DNA of 53,911 bases. Source: an uncultured Bacilli bacterium. Its GTDB lineage: Bacteria > Bacillota_I > Bacilli_A > RF39 > UBA660. Below, piece by piece: positions 38,549 through 48,917 of this stretch. The notes under the pieces are model-generated. The model was not told the DNA's origin and ran no database searches. It was given only the letters and a program-made list of their open reading frames with translations. How positions within the stretch are numbered: the first letter of the stretch is position 1; each line of letters begins with the position of its first letter. The position numbers were made by a program, and so were the translations under genes. The stretch lies in contig CANQFJ010000008.1 in assembly GCA_947598485.1 (NCBI GenBank), forward strand, positions 1-53,911, given 5' to 3'.

Positions 38549-41057
38549 AACATACGAAACAGAAAGCTTTAAACAAAAAGCCTTAGATAGTGTTTCTATA
38601 AACTTTAGAAAAAATGAATTCGCCGCAATATTAGGACCATCCGGATCGGGAAAAACTACTCTTCTTAATATAATTGGAGGACTTGATCGTTATGATTATG
38701 GTGACTTAATTATTAATGGCATAAGTACTAAAAAATATAAAGATCGAGATTGGGATACTTATCGTAATCATCGAGTAGGCTTTGTTTTTCAAAGCTATAA
38801 CTTAATTGGGCATCAATCTGTCCTTGCCAATGTAGAGCTTGCTTTAACATTATCAGGAGTTGGTAAAAAAGAAAGGACAAAAAGAGCCAAAGCTGCTCTT
38901 GAAAAAGTGGGCTTAAAGCAACATATGCGCAAAAAACCAAACCAATTATCTGGTGGCCAAATGCAAAGAGTTGCTATCGCTAGAGCTTTAGTCAATGATC
39001 CAGAAATTTTACTTGCTGACGAACCAACAGGAGCTCTTGATACTGAAACAAGTAAGCAAGTTATGGATATTTTAAAAGAAGTTGCTAAACAAAGACTTGT
39101 TATTATGGTTACTCATAATCCTGATCTTGCTAAAGAATACGCTACCCGTATAATTAACTTAAAAGATGGTAAAATTGAAGGGGACTCAGATCCTTATGAT
39201 GGTAAAGAAGAAGCAAAAGAGGAAGAAACCGTAAGCAAGAAAAAGGCCAAGAAGACTTCGATGAAATTCAGAACGGCCCTAGGTTTATCTGTCAATAATT
39301 TACTTACTAAAAAAGGTAGAACTATTTTAACTTCTTTCGCGGGAGCCATAGGCATAATTGGTATAGCTTTAATTCTTAGTATTTCAACAGGAGTTCAAGA
39401 TTATATTGACTCTATTGAAGAGGATACATTATCTAGTTATCCTATTACAATCGAAGCTCAAAGAATTGATGCAAGCAATTTAATGGAAGCTATGAATGAT
39501 GATCAATATAAAAATGATAAAGAAGATAATATTGCGACCAAAGATATAATGGGCAATATGATTTCTATAATGTCATCAGGTATTGAAACTAATGATTTAA
39601 AAACATTTAAAAAATATCTCGAATCTAATAAAAGCGATATTAAAAATTATGCCAATGTTATTAGATATTCATATAATTTACAATTACAAATTTATAGCAG
39701 TGATTTATCAAAAATAGATAAATTAAATCCCTCAAACTTATTTGATTCATTTGGCTTTGGCATGGAAGCCTATTCAAGCTTAGCTACTCCTGTTTTTTCT
39801 GAAATGCTTGATAATGATGAATTAATTAAAGATCAATATGATGTAGTTGCGGGACATCTACCAGAAGATTATGATGAAGTAGTTCTAGTTGTTGATAAAA
39901 ACAATATGATAAGTGATTATACAGCTTATACATTAGGGCTTAAAGACAAAAAAGATTTAGAAGAAGTAGTTAGTAAAATGGTTTCTGGCCAAAAGGTAGA
40001 ATTTACTCAAGATAATTACTCTTTTGATGATATTTTAAATACTAAATTTAAAGTATTGTTAAATACAGATTATTATCAAAAAGTAGGCAGTATTTGGAAA
40101 GATATGTCTAGTAATGAAGAGTATTTAAAAAATAAGCTTCAAAATGCTTTAGAAATTAAAATAGTAGGAATTGTAAAAGTAGATGATGAATCTGTTTTAA
40201 GCTCTAACAATAGTTTTGGTAATATACTTTATACTAAAGATTTAACGGAATACGTTATTAATAAAATTAATGATGCCCAAATAGTTAAAGAACAAAAAGC
40301 AAAACCAGAAATTAATATCTTCACAGGTTCTAAGTTTGGTAGTGGTACAACCAATTTAACAAATGAGCAAAAGCAATACTTAGCCTCTCTTTCTGATGAA
40401 CAAAGAGAAGAGTTTATGAAGACCTTATCTACTACAAGCTATGAAACAAATCTGATGAGTTTGGGTGTAGTAGATATTGAAAGTCCTAGTATCATTTATA
40501 TTTATCCAAAAGACTTTGCTAGCAAAGATAAAATAAAAAAGATAATTGAGGATTATAATACCGAAAAAACTAATAAGAAATTAGATGATGAAGTTATTAC
40601 TTATACTGATTATGTTGGACTTCTTATGAGTAGTGTTACAACTATTGTAGATATTATCAGTTATGTATTAATTGCCTTTGTTTCTGTATCTCTTATTGTA
40701 TCATCAATTATGATAGGTATTATAACCTACATATCTGTTCTTGAAAGAACGAAAGAAATTGGTATTTTACGTAGTATTGGCGCATCAAAGAAAGATATAT
40801 CAAGAGTATTCAATGCTGAAACATTTATCGTAGGATCTTTATCAGGTATTATAGGTGTATTAGTTACTTTACTATTAAATATTCCTATAAATATTATAAT
40901 TAAGAATTTAACTGATATAAGTACCATAGCTAAGCTTCCGGTTATTGGTGCAATAATCCTTGTGGCAATAAGTATGATCCTAACTATGATCGCGGGATTA
41001 ATTCCTGCGCGTATGGCAAGTAAAAAAGATCCTGTCATCGCTTTAAGAACTGAGTAG
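38523..41057 (+). CDS. MacB-like ABC transporter, ATPase fused to FtsX-type permease
   Basis: GPSGSGKTTLLNIIGGLD, LSGGQMQRVAIARAL, LADEPTGALD; C-terminal FtsX permease. Confidence 0.95.
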   Translation: MLEIKKITKTYETESFKQKALDSVSINFRKNEFAAILGPSGSGKTTLLNIIGGLDRYDYGDLIINGISTKKYKDRDWDTYRNHRVGFVFQSYNLIGHQSVLANVELALTLSGVGKKERTKRAKAALEKVGLKQHMRKKPNQLSGGQMQRVAIARALVNDPEILLADEPTGALDTETSKQVMDILKEVAKQRLVIMVTHNPDLAKEYATRIINLKDGKIEGDSDPYDGKEEAKEEETVSKKKAKKTSMKFRTALGLSVNNLLTKKGRTILTSFAGAIGIIGIALILSISTGVQDYIDSIEEDTLSSYPITIEAQRIDASNLMEAMNDDQYKNDKEDNIATKDIMGNMISIMSSGIETNDLKTFKKYLESNKSDIKNYANVIRYSYNLQLQIYSSDLSKIDKLNPSNLFDSFGFGMEAYSSLATPVFSEMLDNDELIKDQYDVVAGHLPEDYDEVVLVVDKNNMISDYTAYTLGLKDKKDLEEVVSKMVSGQKVEFTQDNYSFDDILNTKFKVLLNTDYYQKVGSIWKDMSSNEEYLKNKLQNALEIKIVGIVKVDDESVLSSNNSFGNILYTKDLTEYVINKINDAQIVKEQKAKPEINIFTGSKFGSGTTNLTNEQKQYLASLSDEQREEFMKTLSTTSYETNLMSLGVVDIESPSIIYIYPKDFASKDKIKKIIEDYNTEKTNKKLDDEVITYTDYVGLLMSSVTTIVDIISYVLIAFVSVSLIVSSIMIGIITYISVLERTKEIGILRSIGASKKDISRVFNAETFIVGSLSGIIGVLVTLLLNIPINIIIKNLTDISTIAKLPVIGAIILVAISMILTMIAGLIPARMASKKDPVIALRTE

Positions 41058-41121
41058 CAATACTTGGTTTTTAATTGATAATTTTTATATATTAAGATAA
41101 AATAAATTTAGGTGATTATGT

Positions 41122-41550
41122 ATGGCAGTATATGATTATGTAAACAAATTTATAACAAAATATCCATCAACTATTGCTTGGCGCTTAAAAAAACATTCCC
41201 AAGTTATTGATGACTATTTAAATCCTGATGAAGAAATTATATACGCGTTTTGTGGTCAAAAAAATAATGATTGGTGGGATTTGTTTACTTCTTGTGTTGT
41301 TGTTTTAACTAATAAAAGAATTTTAATAGGCCAAAAAAGAGTAGTATGGGGAAGTTTTTATAATCAAATAACTCCCGATTTATATAATGATATGCAAGTA
41401 TATAAAGGCTTGTTTTGGGGAAAGGTAACAATTGATACCGTAAAGGAAAAAGTGTATATATCAAACTTGGCTAAAGAAGCTCTAGATGAAATTGAAACAC
41501 AAATTTCTGAATATATGCTTGAAGCGAAAAAGGAATATAAGAAATCATAA
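41122..41550 (+). CDS. small PH-like domain protein
   Basis: LTNKRILIGQKRVVWGSF. Confidence 0.55.
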   Translation: MAVYDYVNKFITKYPSTIAWRLKKHSQVIDDYLNPDEEIIYAFCGQKNNDWWDLFTSCVVVLTNKRILIGQKRVVWGSFYNQITPDLYNDMQVYKGLFWGKVTIDTVKEKVYISNLAKEALDEIETQISEYMLEAKKEYKKS

Positions 41551-42593
41551 TGAAAAAAGTAGTTATATTTATTATTATCTTATTAATAATATTTAGCGCC
41601 TTTGCTATATTTCAAAACATACCTAAAAACTATTCCTATAATTATGAAATAGATAAGTTTAATATTGTTGAAAAATATGACAAAGATAAGAAAATATATA
41701 GCTTTAATGTAAAAAGCAAAGATAAAGAGTACAATTATTCTATTGAAAGTAAATATTACATGCAAAGAGGCTTAATTACTAAAATAAAAGCTACAGGAAA
41801 CTGTATTGAGGTAAAACTTAAAAAAATTAATGATTTTTCCATTTGTAAAGATGGGGATAATTACTATACAAAATATTATGATAATGAGTATAATACTAAA
41901 AAGATATCTAATTATGAAAATATTGATATTTATGATTTAAATGATGATCATTATCTTATTTGGAACTATAATTATTTTATTGGTATTAGTGATGATAAAA
42001 AAGAAAAGATATCTTTATTTAATGATGATTATATAAAACTTAATGTTATTACGAAATATCAAAATAAGCTTGTTATAGCTGATTATAATGAGGAATATAT
42101 TTTTCAAAAATTTTATATAATTGATCCTATTAAAATGAAAACGGATACTATTAAGTTAGACATTCCTATTTATTTAAATAGTTACTTTATGGGCGAATAT
42201 AAAGATTATTTATACTTATTTGATATACAAAAAAAACAAGAATATAAAATAGATTTAGATGAAGGAATTGTCTATCGTAATAAGCCTGAGGTATTAAAAA
42301 ATGGTCAAATGGAGGACTCAAGCGTCATTAAGCTTACAAATAATCAAGAATTATTTACTTATAAGGAATCATTTAACTACATTTTAGAAAATAATAAATT
42401 ATATTATGAAACCCCTTCGGGAAAAATTGCTATAACAAATATGAATGTTGATAAGATAATATCTCAAGAAGGAAAAGAAGCTTATTTCTTAAATCAAGAT
42501 ACGCTTTATTATGTTAATTTAAATAAGGGAATTAAGAAACTTTTATCCTATAGTGAATGGCAATTTAATAATAGTAATATCTATATTTTTTAA
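41550..42593 (+). CDS. hypothetical membrane-anchored protein
   Basis: N-terminal TM. Confidence 0.7.
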   Translation: MKKVVIFIIILLIIFSAFAIFQNIPKNYSYNYEIDKFNIVEKYDKDKKIYSFNVKSKDKEYNYSIESKYYMQRGLITKIKATGNCIEVKLKKINDFSICKDGDNYYTKYYDNEYNTKKISNYENIDIYDLNDDHYLIWNYNYFIGISDDKKEKISLFNDDYIKLNVITKYQNKLVIADYNEEYIFQKFYIIDPIKMKTDTIKLDIPIYLNSYFMGEYKDYLYLFDIQKKQEYKIDLDEGIVYRNKPEVLKNGQMEDSSVIKLTNNQELFTYKESFNYILENNKLYYETPSGKIAITNMNVDKIISQEGKEAYFLNQDTLYYVNLNKGIKKLLSYSEWQFNNSNIYIF

Positions 42594-42639
42594 TAGCAAT
42601 TTTAAACTAGTTTCATATCCTATATTAGGAAGTGAAAAT

Positions 42640-43092
42640 ATGTTTGAAAAATACCGCGTTAAGGCTAATGATAATCTTGACGAAATAGCTAAAAAGTTTA
42701 GAACAAATAAATCATATATTGAAGATTTAAATAATTTAGTTTATGATGAAAGCTTAAGAGAAGGTATGGATATCATAGTACCTAAAGCAAGAGAAAAATA
42801 TTTTGATACTTATACTATTAATAAAGGAGATAGCTTATATGCTATCAGTAAGAAATATAATATTAATCCCACTTTACTCGCGGCGTTAAATGGGTTAGAC
42901 AGTAATGATTACATATATCCTAATCAAGTATTATTGTTGCCTGTCGGAAGCTATAGTTATTATATTACTAAAGATGGCGATACTTTAGATATAGTAAGTG
43001 ATATGTTTAATAAAGGCAAAGATGAAGTAATTAGAGAAAATGGTACAATTTATTTATTGCCAGGACAAGTTTTAGTCAGTAAACGTAAGTAA
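42640..43092 (+). CDS. LysM-repeat protein
   Basis: YRVKANDNLDEIAKKF, YTINKGDSLYAISKKYNINPTLLAALNGL, YYITKDGDTLDIVSDMF. Confidence 0.88.
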   Translation: MFEKYRVKANDNLDEIAKKFRTNKSYIEDLNNLVYDESLREGMDIIVPKAREKYFDTYTINKGDSLYAISKKYNINPTLLAALNGLDSNDYIYPNQVLLLPVGSYSYYITKDGDTLDIVSDMFNKGKDEVIRENGTIYLLPGQVLVSKRK

Positions 43093-43149
43093 ATATGGTC
43101 TATGCACCATTTTCTTTTTGTGTTAAAATAAATAGTAGGGTGGGTATAA

Positions 43150-44769
43150 GTGATACTAAAAAAGCCTTATGCATATTTAATCAAGTATTTCAAGGTAATT
43201 CATTTAGTAATTGCAGTTTTATTGTGCCTAGTTTTACATGAAGGTTATAGTATTTATGAATTCTTTAACACCTATGTCCAAAATAATTATACAACCTCTG
43301 TTACGATGGGGCTTTCAGCTCAATATTTACCCTTTACTTTATATTTAAAAATATTTTTGATACTTCTTTTGGTAATCACCATTATTGTTCTACTTGTTCA
43401 TAAGAAAAAGCCTAATATTCTATATTTTGGTGTAGCTATTTATTATGTAGCTTATATTATTTTCCTTACTTATTTATCCACTGTATTTAAAGGATTTGAA
43501 TATTCATTACTTGAATCAACTGCAGCCAGAACAATTAGAGATATATCTTTAATGATATTACTGCCTCAGGTTATTTTTATTATTTTTATTATTCTTAGAA
43601 CCTTAGGCTTTAATTTAAAGAAGTTTAATTTTAGCCAAGATATAAAAGAACTACAACTTACTGAAGGTGATTCTGAAGAAGTAGAAGTTAATATAAATTT
43701 CGACCCATACAAGGCTAAAAGAGGAATTCGTCGTATTGCAAGAGAACTTTTATACTATGTTAAAGAAAATAAAATGATGGTTACCGCGATAGGGGTAGTA
43801 GTTGTTGGAGTAGGCCTTTACTTTTTATATTCTACATCTTCTACCAACTATGATAATACTTATAAAGTAGGTAAACAATTTACTTATCAAAATTTACAAA
43901 TAACTATTAAAGATTCTATAATAAGTAATTTAAATTACCAAGGTTCTGTCATAAATAAAGGCAAATATTATTTAGTTTTAAAAATGAATGTTCAAAATAA
44001 TTTTGGCAATGCTGTTTCTTTAGATTACAATAGTTTTAAAATAATAACCGGAGGTATTGGTTTAGTTCCAAGTAATGCTTTAGCAAAAAGCTTTTTGGAC
44101 TATAATGCTTCTTCTTTACCTATGATGTATACGTCTAAAGATAACAAAGATGTTATATTGATTTATGAACTAAGTGAAAAAATGATAAACAAGAGTATGA
44201 AAATTCAGTTATATAATGGTTCAACATATGAAAATGGCAAATACTATGATAGAAATATTTTTATCCCTATCAAGCCTAGAATTATTGATGAAGTAGAGAT
44301 GGTAGGTAGCTATAATATTAAAGATTCAATTAAACTTGATAATACTTTCCTAGGCAATTCTACAGTATCATTTAATTCTCTTAGTATAGCTAAGAATCAA
44401 ATTTTTACTTATCAAGTTTGTAGCAGTGATAACGAATGTAAAGAATATAAAGATATGATTACAGCATCTATGTTAAATGGAAGAAGTAATAATTATATTT
44501 TATTAATAGATTCCGAATTAATATTAGATAAAAATTCTGCTTATGCTAAAACTTATGAATCTTATTCATCTTTTGCCGAAAACTTTATATCAATACAATA
44601 TAAAATTGGCGATAAAGTAGTCAGCGATAAAGCTATTAATGTTACTCCAACGACAGACGGCATTAATTTCTTTGCATTTGAAGTACCATCTGAAATTACC
44701 GAAGCTAGTATTATTCAAGCTATTATATCTATTAGAAATAGTAGATATATAGTTAATCTTAAAGCATAA
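43150..44769 (+). CDS. hypothetical multi-TM protein
   Basis: several TM helices then extracytoplasmic region. Confidence 0.75.
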   Translation: MILKKPYAYLIKYFKVIHLVIAVLLCLVLHEGYSIYEFFNTYVQNNYTTSVTMGLSAQYLPFTLYLKIFLILLLVITIIVLLVHKKKPNILYFGVAIYYVAYIIFLTYLSTVFKGFEYSLLESTAARTIRDISLMILLPQVIFIIFIILRTLGFNLKKFNFSQDIKELQLTEGDSEEVEVNINFDPYKAKRGIRRIARELLYYVKENKMMVTAIGVVVVGVGLYFLYSTSSTNYDNTYKVGKQFTYQNLQITIKDSIISNLNYQGSVINKGKYYLVLKMNVQNNFGNAVSLDYNSFKIITGGIGLVPSNALAKSFLDYNASSLPMMYTSKDNKDVILIYELSEKMINKSMKIQLYNGSTYENGKYYDRNIFIPIKPRIIDEVEMVGSYNIKDSIKLDNTFLGNSTVSFNSLSIAKNQIFTYQVCSSDNECKEYKDMITASMLNGRSNNYILLIDSELILDKNSAYAKTYESYSSFAENFISIQYKIGDKVVSDKAINVTPTTDGINFFAFEVPSEITEASIIQAIISIRNSRYIVNLKA

Positions 44770-44770
44770 A

Positions 44771-44795
44771 AAAAGAAGCTTCTTTGCTTCTTAAA
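44771..44795. terminator. bidirectional terminator between convergent gene and tRNA
   Basis: AAGAAGC-TTCTTT-GCTTCTT flanked by A- and T-rich tracts. Confidence 0.75.
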
Positions 44796-44802
44796 TTTAA
44801 AC

Positions 44803-44877
44803 TGGAGGAACCGGCCAGATTCGAACTGGCGATCAGGGTGTTGCAGACCCACGCCTTAGCCACTTGGCTACGGTTCC
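44803..44877 (-). tRNA. tRNA-Cys(GCA), CCA encoded
   Basis: reverse complement GGAACCGTAGCCAAGTGGCTAAGGCGTGGGTCTGCAACACCCTGATCGCCAGTTCGAATCTGGCCGGTTCCTCCA; U73; anticodon GCA. Confidence 0.93.
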
Positions 44878-45044
44878 GTGACTAACAAACTGATTATATC
44901 AAAATATATTCATTTTTTCAATTAAAATGCTAAGTAAATATAAAGGATACAATTTAGTAGATGCGAGTTTACATATAAAAATGGTTAATATTTAGGCATT
45001 ATGCTTTTTTCATGCTAAAATATAATATATAATGTGGAGGAACT

Positions 45045-46763
45045 ATGTTTATATTCAGCAAAATAAAAAGAAGATTAAAGTCTTATACTAGGTGGGGCAA
45101 ATTTTATACTTGGCAAGAAAGACATACTAAAGTACAAAACAAAACTATATATGAAATATTTAATGATTATGCCATAAGGCATTTAGATGATAATGCGATT
45201 GAGTATTTTGGCAAACACTTTACTTATAGAAAAATGCTTGAATTAATTCAAAATACTGCAGACTCTTTAATGAGTTTAGGCATAAAAAGATATGATATTG
45301 TTACAATAATTATGCCTAATACCCCTGAGGCTTTACTTATATTTTATGCTGTTTCAAAAGTTGGCGCTGTTTCCAATTTTATTCATCCTCTTTCAAGTAG
45401 TATTGAAATTAATAATTGTCTTAAAAATACCCAAAGTAAATATGTCTTTGTAATTGATGCCTCTTATGATAAGTTAGATTTTGACTTAAATAATACTAAT
45501 GTAGAAAATATAATCGGTATTAGTGCCGGTAGCTCGATGCCATTTTATATGCGTTTTGCTTATTATTTAAAAGCGGGTCATAAATATAAGAAACCACATA
45601 AAGAAAAAATCATGAGTTGGCGAAAGTTTTTACTATTAAAAAGTGAAAGAGTAAATATTATTAAAGATAAAGATGTTAGAGATAATCCTGCGGTTATTCT
45701 CCAAAGTGGAGGCACTACAGGAGTTTCTAAAGGAATAGTTCTATCAAATGGTAACTTTGCTTCAATGTTTTTTCAAGCTAAAACCTTTTGGAAAGGCGTA
45801 GTACCTGGTGACAAGATATTATCAATTATGCCTGTTTTTCATGGCTTTGGTCTTGCCCTTTCTATTCACTGTCCTATAAGCATGGGTGTTGAGAGTATTC
45901 TAGTACCTCAATTTAGTGCTAAAACATTTGATAAACTTTTAAACAAGCATAAACCAAATTTAGTGTTTGGCGTTCCAACATTATTCGAAGCTTTAACTCA
46001 GTCTAATAATGTTAAAAATCTAGATTTGTCTTGTTTAAAATATATTGTAAGTGGTGGCGATAGTTTGTCTTCATCATTACAACAAAAAATAAATAATTAT
46101 TTGAAGGAGCATGGAGCATCTTGCAAAGTTAGCCAAGGTTATGGAATGACCGAGTGTTTAGCAGGTGCTGTAGTTAATTTAGGTATTAATGATAAACCGG
46201 GATGCATAGGGATACCAGGACCACAGATTGATATTAAAATTTGTGAGCCATATAGTCAAAAAGAAGTTAGAGATGGTGTTGAGGGAGAAATATGCATATC
46301 TTCACCTACAGTTATGCTAGGTTATCTAAATAATGAAGAGGAAACCAATAATGCTTTGCAAATTCACTCGGATGGCTTTACTTGGCTTCATACGGGAGAC
46401 TTGGGATATATTGATCCAAAAGATAGAATGATATATTATACACAAAGACTTAAAAGAATGATTATTTCAAGTGGCTATAATGTATATCCAAGTCAAATTG
46501 AGGAAGTAATTGAATCTCATGAAGCAGTTCTTTCTTGTACTGTAGTAGGCATACCTCATCCATATAAAGTTGAAGTTGCCAAAGCTTGCATCGTATTAAA
46601 AAATAATTACTTAGATACTCCGCTTCTTAGAGCTAGCATTAGAAAACATTGTGAGAAAAATTTGGCTAAGTATGAATGGCCGTATAAATATGATTTTAGA
46701 AAATCATTACCTAAAACTAAACTAGGTAAAATAGATTTTAAAAAGTTACAAGAGGAAGAATAG
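45045..46763 (+). CDS. AMP-binding acyl-CoA synthetase/ligase
   Basis: VILQSGGTTGVSKGIVLSN, QGYGMTE, WLHTGDLGYIDPKDRM. Confidence 0.93.
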   Translation: MFIFSKIKRRLKSYTRWGKFYTWQERHTKVQNKTIYEIFNDYAIRHLDDNAIEYFGKHFTYRKMLELIQNTADSLMSLGIKRYDIVTIIMPNTPEALLIFYAVSKVGAVSNFIHPLSSSIEINNCLKNTQSKYVFVIDASYDKLDFDLNNTNVENIIGISAGSSMPFYMRFAYYLKAGHKYKKPHKEKIMSWRKFLLLKSERVNIIKDKDVRDNPAVILQSGGTTGVSKGIVLSNGNFASMFFQAKTFWKGVVPGDKILSIMPVFHGFGLALSIHCPISMGVESILVPQFSAKTFDKLLNKHKPNLVFGVPTLFEALTQSNNVKNLDLSCLKYIVSGGDSLSSSLQQKINNYLKEHGASCKVSQGYGMTECLAGAVVNLGINDKPGCIGIPGPQIDIKICEPYSQKEVRDGVEGEICISSPTVMLGYLNNEEETNNALQIHSDGFTWLHTGDLGYIDPKDRMIYYTQRLKRMIISSGYNVYPSQIEEVIESHEAVLSCTVVGIPHPYKVEVAKACIVLKNNYLDTPLLRASIRKHCEKNLAKYEWPYKYDFRKSLPKTKLGKIDFKKLQEEE

Positions 46764-46786
46764 AACTTATTACAAGTTCTTTTTCT
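46762..46786 (+). terminator. intrinsic terminator
   Basis: AGAACTT-ATTAC-AAGTTCT followed by TTTTC. Confidence 0.75.
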
Positions 46787-46841
46787 ATTGGATAATAAAT
46801 AAAATTATGATAGAATAAAACACATATAAAAAGGAGAGAAA

Positions 46842-47414
46842 ATGAATAATTATAATTTTACGTCTATGAATGACGATGATATAAAAAATGTTTTCCCTAG
46901 CTATTATGAATATTTTAACCATATATACGGAACTTCTTTGTTTACGGATTTATGTAGAAAAAGAATAACCAAAGGAGAATACAAATCTAAAACTTTAGCG
47001 GTTTTTGATCCTGCATATGGGCAAGCAAAAGAAGCCATGGCTAAAAGTGAAAACGGAGATATAAAAATTGTCATCATGCGAACAGCTGAAGGGCAAGATA
47101 TAGGTTATTTTCGCATTAGATTTTTAAATATTGAAGGGGTGAATATTGCCTGTGTAGCAGAACTAGTATTACCTACTGAGCTTGAAGGCAATAGAGCAGA
47201 TAGTTTAAAAGAAATGATAAGTGCAATAGAAACACAAGTTGCTACGGATTGCCTTGATACAGATAGATTAGATTTTGAAGTAGGAGTAAATGATTTGGAA
47301 ATGCAAATAGCTCTTGTTGAAGCAGGATGTATACCTTTACCTGGACAAGATGATAGCGCAAAATTAACTTTTATGTACGAAAAGCAATTAAGAAAACAAA
47401 AAGCTACCCGATAG
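46842..47414 (+). CDS. hypothetical protein
   Basis: intact ORF with GGAGAG SD. Confidence 0.75.
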   Translation: MNNYNFTSMNDDDIKNVFPSYYEYFNHIYGTSLFTDLCRKRITKGEYKSKTLAVFDPAYGQAKEAMAKSENGDIKIVIMRTAEGQDIGYFRIRFLNIEGVNIACVAELVLPTELEGNRADSLKEMISAIETQVATDCLDTDRLDFEVGVNDLEMQIALVEAGCIPLPGQDDSAKLTFMYEKQLRKQKATR

Positions 47415-47426
47415 TAGCCTTTTTTC
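47397..47426. terminator. bidirectional terminator overlapping both convergent gene ends
   Basis: GCTAC-CCGATA-GTAGC flanked by A-rich and T-rich tracts. Confidence 0.7.
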
Positions 47427-48018
47427 TTGCAACATTTTCATCTTGGACAATACTATTTGCAATGTCTATTAATTGGTCACTTAAAGAATGGTCATTATCA
47501 TTATACACGTTAAATGAAGGCGTAGGGCCTTCACAATTTCTTTGAGAATTTCTTACTCTTCGTTGAAGATATTGATCATTCCAATGGTCGATTGCTCCAT
47601 CTTTAGTAAGACGCGCCTTTAATCTTGCAATTTTAACCTCATCATTACCATTGACTAAAATCGTGTAATCACATCTGTCAAAAAGATCTATATAGCTAAG
47701 AAAGGCCCAGTCTACTATAACGTAATCCATATCACGATAAGCATCGATAAAGTCCATAGCATCTTTTTCTACATCGCTTTTAATTGTATCCATCCAAACA
47801 ACATTATTTTCATTTTTGCTAGAAATATAGCTTAATAGATGTTTAGGTTTTTGCGTTATACCAAATTTTTGGCATAATTCATCGGCTTTTTCAAAAGTAT
47901 ATTTATGCATAGAATGATCAAGATGTAGGACAACGGAATCATCTAATAATTGATTTAGGATATTAGTTACAGTACTTTTACCAGCACCAGATCCGCCATA
48001 TACACCAATTAATTTCAT
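47404..48018 (-). CDS. P-loop kinase, dephospho-CoA kinase/uridine kinase-like
   Basis: IGVYGGSGAGKSTVTNIL. Confidence 0.7.
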   Translation of the reverse strand: MKLIGVYGGSGAGKSTVTNILNQLLDDSVVLHLDHSMHKYTFEKADELCQKFGITQKPKHLLSYISSKNENNVVWMDTIKSDVEKDAMDFIDAYRDMDYVIVDWAFLSYIDLFDRCDYTILVNGNDEVKIARLKARLTKDGAIDHWNDQYLQRRVRNSQRNCEGPTPSFNVYNDNDHSLSDQLIDIANSIVQDENVARKKATIG

Positions 48019-48142
48019 ATTACTCCTTTTTTTTGCTATTTATTATAGATATTAAACCTAAAATGTCAATCTATTAAATATACAAATAATGCTATTATGG
48101 AAATTAAAATAAGTAGTATAATATTGTTTGAAAGGTTATATT

Positions 48143-48346
48143 ATGGGTATAATTTGGGAATTAATAAAACTTTTAGGAGAAACTCCATCGCCAAAAGATA
48201 AGGAAAAAGAACGTAAAGAAAAGGAATTTAATGAGTTAGCAGACTATCTAGGCATGACAGAAGATGAAAAAGAAGACTGTAAGTTAAGTGGGATAACTCC
48301 TGAGGAATGGGCCGAAGAAAATGACCCGGATTATGAAGATGATTAA
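48143..48346 (+). CDS. small hypothetical acidic protein
   Basis: SD GAAAGG before ATG 48143. Confidence 0.65.
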   Translation: MGIIWELIKLLGETPSPKDKEKERKEKEFNELADYLGMTEDEKEDCKLSGITPEEWAEENDPDYEDD

Positions 48347-48347
48347 T

Positions 48348-48833
48348 ATGGATGATAAGATAAGAGAATTAATTAAAATATTAACGGATAATAATAAAAC
48401 TATTAGCACAATGGAATCTTGTACAGGTGGAGGTCTTGCTAATGCTATAACAAGTATTGAAGGTGCAAGTGATATCCTAAGATTTAGTGCCGTTACTTAT
48501 TCAAATGAATATAAAATTAAAATGGGCGTAAGTAAAGATGTTATTGATAAATACACAGTTTATAGTATTGAAACCGCAAGAGAGATGGCCTATAACATCG
48601 CCAAATTTGCTGAATTCAATTATGGTGTAGGCATAACAGGTAAACTTAATAGAGCTGATAAGCAAAATTTATTTGGTGAAGATAATAAAGTCTTTTTTAG
48701 TATTTATGATAAAGATAATGATAAATACTATGATAGTGATTTAATAGTCAAAGGACCAAGTCGCAGAAAAAACAAAGAAGAAGTAATAAACAAGATAATA
48801 GATAATTTACTTAAAATAATTAAAGGTTACTAG
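48348..48833 (+). CDS. CinA C-terminal domain / nicotinamide-nucleotide amidase
   Basis: STMESCTGGGLANAITSIEGASD, VGITGKL. Confidence 0.9.
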   Translation: MDDKIRELIKILTDNNKTISTMESCTGGGLANAITSIEGASDILRFSAVTYSNEYKIKMGVSKDVIDKYTVYSIETAREMAYNIAKFAEFNYGVGITGKLNRADKQNLFGEDNKVFFSIYDKDNDKYYDSDLIVKGPSRRKNKEEVINKIIDNLLKIIKGY

Positions 48834-48850
48834 CAATAGTAATTTTTTTA
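48827..48850 (+). terminator. intrinsic terminator overlapping stop codon
   Basis: TTACTA-GCAA-TAGTAA followed by T-tract. Confidence 0.65.
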
Positions 48851-48917
48851 ATTTAATGTAACCAAATTATAACTTAGAAAGTATTATTAGTGAGATGTCT
48901 CAAAAGAGGAGTTTAAC

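Noticed and set aside
38728-38995. Minus-strand ORFs opposite the ABC ATPase
   Set aside because: Antisense shadows of the ABC signature region
40727-41038. 103-aa minus-strand ORF opposite the FtsX permease region
   Set aside because: Hydrophobic antisense reflection of TM codons
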